From NCBI GenBank assembly GCA_018816605.1, contig JAHIVS010000341.1, forward strand, positions 1 to 5,565: DNA of 5,565 nucleotides, in the 5' to 3' direction. The notes under the pieces were generated by a model. It was not told where the DNA came from and did no database searches. It saw only the letters and a program-made list of their open reading frames with translations. The translations under genes were made by a program, and so were the position numbers. Source of the DNA: Pseudomonadota bacterium (lineage in GTDB: Bacteria; Desulfobacterota; Desulfobacteria; Desulfobacterales; Desulfobacteraceae). Positions 1 to 5,565 of this stretch are shown in pieces; position 1 is the first letter of the stretch, and the number at the start of each line of letters is the position of its first letter.

Positions 1-29
1 AAAGGTTTCAGAAAAGATTCTTGAGCCAT
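1..29 (-). CDS. Possible start of a downstream gene (first nine codons only, runs off the window)
   Basis: On the minus strand an ATG at 29-27 opens MAQESFLKP and continues to the window edge without a stop. It is preceded by AAAAAGGA with six bases between AAGGA and the ATG, a normal bacterial spacing. Nothing can be said about the product from nine residues. Support comes from the ribosome binding site and the shared direction with the large gene upstream. The weak point is that so short an open stretch could be chance. The roughly 290 bp AT-rich gap suggests it would have its own promoter rather than be tightly co-transcribed. Confidence 0.35.
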
Positions 30-315
30 GTGGATTCCTTTTTATGTTGTAATGGGGTTGATCCATGAGCTGAACACTTGCCATATCCAGCATAATTTTC
101 AACCCATAAGACCAAGGGAATGAATGCAATATCCAGGCCTTTTAAAAAAATCACGATAATATATATTGTGGCACAAAGTAAATAAATCTTCACAAATTAA
201 ATTTAAAAATTAATCTGGATTGTTTTGAATAAACGACTGAAATTTCTTACCAGATGCCAGACGGACCAAAGACAACATCGCCGGCAACACCATGAAAGAC
301 GCCCGCCGAAAAGAA
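30..315. other. AT-rich intergenic region downstream of the surface-protein gene
   Basis: About 290 bp lie between the TGA of the surface-protein gene and the possible next start. The stretch at about 140-235 is strikingly AT-rich compared with the coding region. An imperfect inverted repeat at 152-170 (minus strand CACAATA, 5-nt loop, TATCGTG) is followed on the minus strand by a run of seven T (about 144-150). This is terminator-like, but the stem is short, AT-rich and carries one A-C mismatch. The same stretch holds TATATT/TATTAT-like sequences that could serve as a -10 box for a downstream gene, but no well-spaced -35 box could be assigned. No convincing protein-coding gene, tRNA or other RNA gene was seen. 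Confidence 0.5.
36..40 (-). promoter_or_regulatory. Shine-Dalgarno-like AAGGA for the possible gene starting at 29
   Basis: The minus strand reads AAAAAGGA ATCCAC ATG. The AAGGA core sits six bases before the start codon. It is the main reason to prefer this ATG over the overlapping GTG-initiated frame (193 to 8), which has no such site. Confidence 0.35.
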
Positions 316-3300
316 TCAGCGGTGAGAAAAGGTTTTTTCATCAAATTTGAAACGAATACGCAAATATGGTCCTTTGCCCCAGTAGTTGTCAGCGCTTAGA
401 TCGGCGCTGTACTCGTCAAAAGAATAACCCAGTGATAACCACAGGTTTTTCACCAGGCGGTAGCCTGCTTCCAAACTGCCTCCATGCGAACGGGAACCGG
501 CATTGTGACTGGTCAGGAGCCGGTACTCTGCGCCGATATCGAAGCGATCGGTCAAATCATAGATAAACCTTGCTGAAACCATATCCGTATAGGATTTAAG
601 ATTATTTTCCGAAACCAGTTTGCCCGCGTATTTGCCCATGACCTGCAGCCTGCGGTTGACCTGATAGTGCCCTTCCATAGATCCGATATAAGCGTTGGTG
701 TCCTCATCCGGTTGCGACATGGTATCCAGTTCGTTTTTGAACTCAACTTTCATCAGGGCGTTAAAGCGGTCGAAATGAACCGGCCGATAGGCAAGCCCCA
801 GCATTGTGCGAGAATGGGTTCGTTCACCCTGATGATTACCCAGGACTTCTGAGTAGTAACGTTCTCTGGCCAGAAGTGAATAATCTGGATGCAGTTTATA
901 TCCGATCCCGACTTCAACCAGATGACTGGTGAGGTCGGGATCGGATTTTTCGTTTTTGTATTCAAAACGGGACGTCAGTTTCAGGTGATCTGTGGGCAGG
1001 TACTGAAGGCCTGTAGATATGGCCAGTCCATCAGATTCTGCCTGGCGCTGTCCACCTCTGAGGGTGTGCAGGTTTTCGACGGCAATGTTTCCGGACACGC
1101 TTTGAGTCAGGTTAAATTTGTTGCGCAGACCGAGAACCTGATTGGTCCTGCTGCCATCAGCACCACTTTCCAGCCGATACTCACTGTACTCAACCGTATC
1201 TCTGGCAACGTCTGCTTCAACGCCGATCAGGGTGCGCTCTTCTCTGCGCTCATCATAAGTGCCGTATTCATGGCGAAGGTAGGCGCGGCTGAGCGGATCG
1301 ATCTTATAGGTTAAACCGGCATGGCTCAGGTTATAGCGGTTTTGCCGAACATCCTGCTTGTGCCCTGCCATTACTGACAGATCCGGTGTGAGACGGGTCT
1401 CAATGCTTGCTCTGACAGCGGTCAGTTCTTCCGGCGTTTCATCACTGATGTCAAAGGGATCCCGGCTGGCAGGACTGGCTGACGGGATGTAATTATCCGT
1501 TGAGGTTTCATGGGAGAGCCCCACCGTGACGGTTGTTTTTGAAAATTTCTTTTCCACATCCAGAGACGACAGACGGTATTTGCCATTGTTTAACACGTCG
1601 GTTTGGTTGAAATATTTGCCCCGTAAGAACAGGTCCGGCAGCAGGCGGTAATCGACATTCAGGCCGTATTTTTCAGTCCCGCGCATCACGTCCACGGCGC
1701 TGGCATTGTCATAATATGTGCTCAGGTTGCGATAATATCCGTTCAGATCCAGTCCCTGGATCGGTTTGCTGCCGATTTCAAGCGACCACCCGTCACCGTT
1801 TTTCAACTCATAGACATTATTGAGTTCAAAAGTCGAATCCGTCTGAGCCCATTCAGCCGTAATCGTGGTTTGGGCCGGCAGGGTGAAGGTAACATCGCCA
1901 CCCAGGAGATGATAGTCGTCCACGGCCTTTTCTTCCACGATGTCGGTCACGCCCAGCGTCATCCAATCGGTCAACTTGACAGCGCCGCGTCCGCCGTAGA
2001 TGTAATATCGTTCACCATTGTCCCGGGTTTCGTAGCTGACAACAATGTAAACCGGATTAAAATCTGAGTCCCGGCTGGAGACCGGTTCTTTAAACAAAAT
2101 CGAGCCGTCGTCATAGCTGATGTCGTAATCGGTCCAGCGGGTCATGACCTCGCGTTTTAAAATTCGATCGGTCCGATTGCGGCTGCGGGTTTCCAGTACC
2201 ACCTTTTCGCTGCCGTTAACAGCTGGTGTGTGCTTGAGGTAATAGTACCCGGATACCCCCTTGGCCGGCAGAATATCAACCACCTGGGTCTGATCAGTGT
2301 AGGTGGCAAAGGAGCGCAGCTTGAAACGATCGGTCTGAATGTCACTCTTAAACCCGTTAAAAGAGCGTGAATAGGCGCCCAGTCTGGAGTCATTCAGATT
2401 GGTGTCGTAATCACCGAACAAGACAGAAGAGTGGTCCTTATCCAGACGGACGTAGAATTTTTCGCGGGACAGGGCCTCGTACTCCTGCTGGCTTTCATCA
2501 CCGTAGATCGGGTATTTCCCTTCGGAAGCAAGATCCGTATCCGAGGTGCGGAACAACTCGTCGGTTTCTTCCTTGCCGGAATCATAGGCCGCTGTCAGGA
2601 GGACCCCCCAGCCGATATCACCCTTGACAAAGGCCGCCCCCCGGGCATCAGCAAAGGCGCCTTCGTCAAACTCGCCGTCTTTTTTTAAAAATCCGAAATT
2701 GCCGCTTTTCTGGCCATAACCCAGGGTAATTTCACCAAATCCCACGGCAAACAAGTCACGCAGGTGGGGTGCAAAAAAGATTTCACTCGTCCCTTTCAAG
2801 GTTTCATAGTCAGCAGTGATTTGCGCCTTGCGGCTTTCAAAGGGCGCCTTAATGGTGAAGTTTGTCCAGCCGTTTTGAAGTTCGATCTGGTGCCCGCTGG
2901 TCATGGGGTCCTGATCTTTTTCCAGGATTTCACCGGCAGTGGTGGCAATGGTGACCATGGCCTCAGTGGGGACAAGATGACCGTTTTTATCGAAAACGGA
3001 CACCCGCACGCGAGTCTTGGCACGCCCGTCAGCCGGAATCGATTTGAGCTGGGGCTGGATTTCGATGTGGTCGGGACTTCCCACGGCCGTCACCTGGAGT
3101 CTCTTTTGGCCGCGGATATTGCCGAAAGAATCCTTGACTTCGGCTGTAATGGTATTGACTTGGCCAGTGTTGAGCGTAACCCCCACATACTCAAAAACGG
3201 CAACCTTCCCTTTTTCATAGGTGATTGTCCGGCCGATGCGTTTTTCAGAAACAGCCTGGCCGTTGACCTGCAGACCCGGCCGAGTCCCTAAAGGCGTTTT

Positions 3301-4998
3301 TACCAGAATATGCACATGGCCACTGGTTATGACCTCGCCATCATGCGGACTTAGAATGGCCAGATCAGGGGTCATCTGCTTGATTTGCTCTTCCAGGCTG
3401 ACGGATGGCCCAGGGGGTGCTGCGCTGTCTGTCCGTGCGCCGGTCAGTTCCGCCTGCGGGGCAGTTGCTGCCGTATCTTCGAAAGTTGCATCAATAGCAG
3501 TCGCTGTCTTCTCTGGTTTCTGCGGCTCAGGTATTATTGGTTGAGCATCCTGAGCCGGTTGTGTCTGAAAGATGCTGTCCCGTTTTATTTTTATACGTTT
3601 TGCTGCAAAATTGGCCTTGTAGATCTGGCCGTGGACCATGCGGACAAACTGGGAAGACGCGCTGCCCATGAACCGGTTGGAAATCGGGACCAGTTCTACA
3701 TCCACGGGCAGAGTATCGCAATCCACCCGCAGGACGTGAGTTCCAGGCCTCACTCCGTAAATTGAAAATTTCCCATCCAGGTCAGTTTCCACCCGGGTGC
3801 CGTCTTCCATATAAATGACGACACCGGGGATGCCGTTTTCAAGGTATTGATTCCCCGCGATCAAATGCTGCTGAAGGCCATCGCCGTTGCTGTCGATGAA
3901 TATTTTTCCAATGATGGTTCCCCTGGACGTGAATACGCCTTGTGTAATTTTTATTTTTTTACTTGCAATATTGGAGGTAATGTTTTTGCCCAATGTCTTA
4001 GCGCCGGCATAGGCGATGTTTTTACCGTCGCCTTTTTGGCTGTCCGGACCTAGAATGGCTGTGTAGCTGATTGTTCTGGAGGTATTGACCGGGATGGTTC
4101 CCAAAGACCAGATCAGGGTGCGGCCGTTGTCACTTTGCGGGTCAACGGCGGCAATCCCGTCAATCCGGGTCGATTTTTTCATTAAAACAAACCCATGGGG
4201 CAGGGTATCATACAGCTTGACTGCGGTTGTCGGTGCCATACCAATGTTGTTGATGGTCACAGCATAAGAGACAACGTCACCAATGGACGCTTCGTTTTTA
4301 TTGGCGGTTTTGGTAATCGTCAGACTGCCGGCCGGCGGATCTGCAGGCAGGTCGAGATTCAGAGGGGGGTCCAGTGGCGCGAGGGTAAACACCTCGCCTC
4401 TTGAGCCGACTTTGATCACAAATCCGGGCGGCAGGTCGGCCGTGGCCACGGTGGATGGAAAGGTATAAGGTGCCACGGGGGTGACTTCGAAGTAATAGCT
4501 GCCCGGCGGAATCAGCGGGAACGCGTATGCACCGTTAGGGCCCGTGGTGACGGAATCAGGCTGGCCAACAGGCCATCCCGGGGCCGTATGGGCCAGTGCG
4601 CCAGAGGATGAAATCCGCAAGGTCACGACAGCGCCTGCCAGGGGCGCACCACTGACTGAATCAAAGACCACGCCAAAAGGATCGATCAGGACGGAATCCT
4701 GGTAGACGGGCGAGACATCAAAGGGGTCTGTATAGGTTGCTGTCAGGGCTGAATCCTCGGATACGCTGATGGTTCCGTTCCCCGTGTTCATCGGCTCACT
4801 GGCGCTGGGCAGACATCCCAGGAAAATTCCCGTACTGGCACCGGTTTCGGTCAATGTAATGGTTTCATTGTCTCCGCTTTTATTGTCTGCGAGCGTGATG
4901 TTGACACTTTCGATGAGGTTGGGATCTTCATTCCGGTCCAAATCTTTTACCTGGATGCAAATGGTATCACCGATGTGATAGCTTTGGACCAGGTCCAT
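316..4998 (-). CDS. Giant surface protein, C-terminal part: Ig-like/SdrD-B/DUF11/invasin-like domains plus outer-membrane beta-barrel
   Basis: This frame has 1560 codons and ends in TGA. Domains, in residues from the ATG at 4998, are as follows. Residues 1-105 form a 'DLDRNEDP...LTETGASTGIF' domain. Residues 106-220 are carboxypeptidase-regulatory-like (VTTGPNGAYAFPLIPPGSYYF). Residues 224-352 are a DUF11 repeat. Residues 359-425 are SdrD-B-like (FIDSNGDG, then TDLDGKFSIYGVRPGTHVL), with a Dx(N)xDG loop at 369-374 that could bind calcium. Residues 476-540 are a Pro/Ala/Gln/Thr-rich linker. Residues 543-640 look Ig-like, and 643-742 resemble invasin/intimin domains (IPADGRAKTRVRVSVFDKNG). Residues 743-1560 alternate polar and hydrophobic/aromatic residues in short strands, as in an outer-membrane barrel, and finish with GPYLRIRFKFDEKTFSHR, a plausible last strand. 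The frame is clearly coding, but the ATG is probably not the true start. It has no Shine-Dalgarno match and no signal peptide, and the same frame runs back to a TAG eight codons upstream and then to another open stretch. The likely role is a cell-surface rod or adhesin, or an outer-membrane assembly or transport component; the exact function is unknown. Confidence 0.85.
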   Translation of the reverse strand: MDLVQSYHIGDTICIQVKDLDRNEDPNLIESVNITLADNKSGDNETITLTETGASTGIFLGCLPSASEPMNTGNGTISVSEDSALTATYTDPFDVSPVYQDSVLIDPFGVVFDSVSGAPLAGAVVTLRISSSGALAHTAPGWPVGQPDSVTTGPNGAYAFPLIPPGSYYFEVTPVAPYTFPSTVATADLPPGFVIKVGSRGEVFTLAPLDPPLNLDLPADPPAGSLTITKTANKNEASIGDVVSYAVTINNIGMAPTTAVKLYDTLPHGFVLMKKSTRIDGIAAVDPQSDNGRTLIWSLGTIPVNTSRTISYTAILGPDSQKGDGKNIAYAGAKTLGKNITSNIASKKIKITQGVFTSRGTIIGKIFIDSNGDGLQQHLIAGNQYLENGIPGVVIYMEDGTRVETDLDGKFSIYGVRPGTHVLRVDCDTLPVDVELVPISNRFMGSASSQFVRMVHGQIYKANFAAKRIKIKRDSIFQTQPAQDAQPIIPEPQKPEKTATAIDATFEDTAATAPQAELTGARTDSAAPPGPSVSLEEQIKQMTPDLAILSPHDGEVITSGHVHILVKTPLGTRPGLQVNGQAVSEKRIGRTITYEKGKVAVFEYVGVTLNTGQVNTITAEVKDSFGNIRGQKRLQVTAVGSPDHIEIQPQLKSIPADGRAKTRVRVSVFDKNGHLVPTEAMVTIATTAGEILEKDQDPMTSGHQIELQNGWTNFTIKAPFESRKAQITADYETLKGTSEIFFAPHLRDLFAVGFGEITLGYGQKSGNFGFLKKDGEFDEGAFADARGAAFVKGDIGWGVLLTAAYDSGKEETDELFRTSDTDLASEGKYPIYGDESQQEYEALSREKFYVRLDKDHSSVLFGDYDTNLNDSRLGAYSRSFNGFKSDIQTDRFKLRSFATYTDQTQVVDILPAKGVSGYYYLKHTPAVNGSEKVVLETRSRNRTDRILKREVMTRWTDYDISYDDGSILFKEPVSSRDSDFNPVYIVVSYETRDNGERYYIYGGRGAVKLTDWMTLGVTDIVEEKAVDDYHLLGGDVTFTLPAQTTITAEWAQTDSTFELNNVYELKNGDGWSLEIGSKPIQGLDLNGYYRNLSTYYDNASAVDVMRGTEKYGLNVDYRLLPDLFLRGKYFNQTDVLNNGKYRLSSLDVEKKFSKTTVTVGLSHETSTDNYIPSASPASRDPFDISDETPEELTAVRASIETRLTPDLSVMAGHKQDVRQNRYNLSHAGLTYKIDPLSRAYLRHEYGTYDERREERTLIGVEADVARDTVEYSEYRLESGADGSRTNQVLGLRNKFNLTQSVSGNIAVENLHTLRGGQRQAESDGLAISTGLQYLPTDHLKLTSRFEYKNEKSDPDLTSHLVEVGIGYKLHPDYSLLARERYYSEVLGNHQGERTHSRTMLGLAYRPVHFDRFNALMKVEFKNELDTMSQPDEDTNAYIGSMEGHYQVNRRLQVMGKYAGKLVSENNLKSYTDMVSARFIYDLTDRFDIGAEYRLLTSHNAGSRSHGGSLEAGYRLVKNLWLSLGYSFDEYSADLSADNYWGKGPYLRIRFKFDEKTFSHR
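3994..4329 (-). repeat. DUF11-type protein repeat, copy 3 (diverged)
   Basis: The translated segment begins SLTITKTANKNEASIGDVV, followed by YAVTINNIGMAPTTAVKLYD, TLPHGF, LIWSLGTIPVNTSRTISY and NIAYAGA. It keeps the DUF11 landmarks (K-x-A-x-x-x-x-x-x-G-D-x-V-x-Y, L-x-D-x-L-P-x-G-F, W-x-L-G-x-[IL]) but differs from the two upstream copies. It is separated from them by the TGIF-type and regulatory-like domains. Confidence 0.75.
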
Positions 4999-5019
4999 CC
5001 CGGCCGTGAGAAAACCGAT

Positions 5020-5022
5020 CTA
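5020..5022 (-). other. In-frame amber (TAG) codon splitting the surface-protein gene
   Basis: The minus strand reads ACA CCG GGC TAG ATC GGT TTT CTC, giving T-P-G-stop-I-G-F-L. The position just before I-x-F-L would be expected to hold an ordinary residue. A single base change from CAG, AAG, GAG, TGG, TTG, TCG, TAT or TAC would produce it, CAG to TAG being a simple transition. The presence of the TAG is read directly from the sequence; its biological meaning is not settled. Confidence 0.9.
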
Positions 5023-5565
5023 GCCCGGTGTTCGGGCCGATACCGTGGTGGTGGTGATGGGTGTCGGATAGGGGATTTCCCTGGCGATCACCTCGGCTGC
5101 GTTTTGGATGAATGTTCCTTCCACGGTATTGGCATTGACCTGAACCTTCATATTGACGGTATGGGTCGCCCCTGCTGCCAGAGAAGGAATATTCCATATG
5201 ACAGTGCTGCCCGTCAGGGTTCCCCCCCCATCGGCATTGATAAAAGTTGTATTGGCAGGCACGGGGTCCTTGATAACCACGTTGGTTAAAACGGCTGTCC
5301 CGTCATTGCTCACGGCAATGGTATAGGTAATGGGGTTGTTAACATAAGCCGGATCAGGGCTGTCTGTCTTTAAGATGGAAAGTGAGGGCAGACCGGAAGT
5401 CTTGGACACCGTGTTGGTGACCTTGTTGGAAATTATCGGGCCAAGTTCGTTGCTGAGAATGACAGCCGTATTTTGAACAATCTGTCCGTCCGTGGTCAGG
5501 GAAGAGACCGTCACCTTGAAGCTTAAATCGCCGGATGCGCCGGCAGCTAATGTGTTAAGGTCCCA
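5020..5565 (-). CDS. DUF11-repeat region of the same giant surface protein, 5'-truncated by the window edge, ending at TAG
   Basis: The frame is open from the window edge, giving 181 residues before TAG. Residues 1-37 (WDLNTLAAGASGDLSFKV...) are the end of one DUF11 repeat. Residues 61-160 are a complete second repeat, starting LSILKTDSPDPAYVNNPITY and running through VVIKDPVPANTTFI and WNIPSLAAGATHTV to IQNAAEVIA. The tail TTTTVSARTPG is the usual exit from such repeats in this family, where coding normally carries on, so the stop looks misplaced. A GTG at 5514 is the first possible start codon, but it lies inside a beta-strand of the first repeat (SFKVTVSS) and should not be taken as a start. 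The true start and the signal peptide must lie outside the window. DUF11 repeats are Ig-like surface modules found in cell-wall and outer-membrane proteins; no enzymatic role is expected. This piece is in the same frame as the 1560-codon stretch below it and is most likely its N-terminal side. Confidence 0.8.
   Translation of the reverse strand, partial: WDLNTLAAGASGDLSFKVTVSSLTTDGQIVQNTAVILSNELGPIISNKVTNTVSKTSGLPSLSILKTDSPDPAYVNNPITYTIAVSNDGTAVLTNVVIKDPVPANTTFINADGGGTLTGSTVIWNIPSLAAGATHTVNMKVQVNANTVEGTFIQNAAEVIAREIPYPTPITTTTVSARTPG
5086..5385 (-). repeat. DUF11-type protein repeat, copy 2 (complete)
   Basis: About 100 residues with the classic layout: LSILKTDSPDPAYVNNPITY (K-x-x-x-P-x-x-x-x-x-G/N-x-x-x-x-Y-T-I), then VSNDGTAVLTNVVIKDPVP, then TVIWNIPSLAAGATHTV, and ending IQNAAEV. 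It is an Ig-like surface module, probably part of a longer array that starts outside the window. Confidence 0.8.
5222..5229 (-). repeat. G8 homopolymer inside the coding frame
   Basis: Eight consecutive C on the plus strand read as GGG GGG GGA (Gly-Gly-Gly) in the loop of DUF11 copy 2 (INADGGGTLTG). Tracts of this kind in surface-protein genes can slip during replication and switch the gene off by frameshift. Eight bases is short for that, and the tract is also a spot where sequencing errors cluster. The frame is intact as given. Confidence 0.5.
5455..5565 (-). repeat. DUF11-type protein repeat, copy 1 (C-terminal part only)
   Basis: The translated segment WDLNTLAAGASGDLSFKV...IVQNTAVI aligns by eye with the end of the next copy (WNIPSLAAGATHTVNMKV...FIQNAAEVI). 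The shared pattern is W-[DN]-[LI]-x-x-L-A-A-G-A, then a beta-strand, then a Q-N-x-A motif. The repeat begins upstream of the window. Confidence 0.75.

Larger units (their letters stand above)
316..5565 (-). pseudogene. Joined reading of the two pieces: one giant DUF11/beta-barrel gene interrupted by a single in-frame TAG
   Basis: The two open stretches share one frame and are separated only by TAG (5022-5020) and seven sense codons (IGFLTAG) before the ATG at 4998. There is no frameshift, insertion or deletion. The order of domains reads as one protein: DUF11, DUF11, TGIF-type domain, regulatory-like domain, DUF11, SdrD-B-like, linker, Ig-like, invasin-like, barrel. The barrel half has no export signal of its own, so without read-through it could not reach the outer membrane. 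If the TAG is real and not suppressed, the gene is inactivated. The more than 1700 other codons show no further stop, so decay, if that is what this is, would be very recent. The alternatives are a sequencing error, a suppressor tRNA, or TAG decoded as an amino acid. The 5' end is outside the window. Confidence 0.5.

Noticed and set aside
144..170. Rho-independent terminator for the surface-protein gene
   Set aside because: There is a hairpin followed by seven T on the minus strand, but the stem is seven pairs with one A-C mismatch and mostly A-T, so it would be weak. It is described under the intergenic region and not called as a terminator.
8..193. 61-codon minus-strand frame with a hydrophobic N-terminus (MKIYLLCATIYIIVIFLKG...)
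   Set aside because: It starts at GTG with no Shine-Dalgarno match in very AT-rich DNA, its C-terminal part looks like random sequence, and it overlaps a better-supported ATG at 29 in another frame. The hydrophobic start is what AT-rich DNA tends to encode.
210..293. 27-codon minus-strand frame (MVLPAMLSLVRLASGKKF...) just after the surface-protein gene
   Set aside because: No ribosome binding site, too short to judge, and no recognisable features.
2764..3291. Plus-strand frames of 140-175 codons (here and at 889-1314)
   Set aside because: They lie entirely opposite the large minus-strand gene, have no recognisable domains, and are typical antisense shadows of a long moderately GC-rich coding frame.
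4996..4998. ATG as a genuine independent start (translational restart) for the barrel protein
   Set aside because: No Shine-Dalgarno match in the preceding CGGTTTTCTCACGGCCGGG, no signal peptide after it, and it begins between domains of a continuous frame. A restart product would stay in the cytoplasm.
5512..5514. GTG as start of a short 164-residue DUF11 protein
   Set aside because: The frame is open upstream to the window edge, and this codon sits within a beta-strand of a DUF11 repeat (SFKVTVSS). No signal peptide follows it.

Overview
The window is dominated by one very long reading frame on the minus strand. It encodes a giant modular surface protein: DUF11-type repeats, a 'TGIF'-type domain, carboxypeptidase-regulatory/SdrD-B-like domains, a Pro/Ala/Gln-rich linker, Ig-like and invasin-like domains, and a C-terminal outer-membrane beta-barrel of about 800 residues. 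An outer-membrane barrel implies a Gram-negative bacterium. From memory, this domain order resembles large 'conserved repeat domain' proteins of Geobacter-like and sulfate-reducing Desulfobacterota. That taxonomic guess is inference and low confidence.

Layout, read in the direction of transcription from high to low coordinates. From the window edge at 5565 to 5020 the frame is open and encodes the end of one DUF11 repeat and one complete further repeat. It ends at a TAG codon at 5022-5020. After only seven more sense codons, the same frame reaches an ATG at 4998 and stays open for 1560 codons, to a TGA at 318-316. The two pieces are in the same frame, and the domain logic continues across the TAG. 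The downstream piece has no signal peptide and no recognisable ribosome binding site. The simplest reading is one gene of at least 1749 codons inside the window, 5'-truncated by the window edge and interrupted by a single amber codon. The amber codon could be a recent nonsense mutation, a sequence error, or a read-through or recoded codon.

Below 316 there is about 290 bp of visibly AT-rich DNA with no convincing gene. It is followed by a possible start of another minus-strand gene at position 29, which has a reasonable Shine-Dalgarno match but only nine complete codons inside the window.

Functionally there is one story here. An exported protein would be anchored in the outer membrane by its C-terminal barrel, with a long rod of Ig-like domains N-terminal to it. 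No RNA genes, CRISPR arrays, mobile elements or defence genes are visible. The features most worth a second look are the in-frame TAG, the unusually large barrel with an inserted SprA-like motif, and a G8 tract in the 5' part of the gene.
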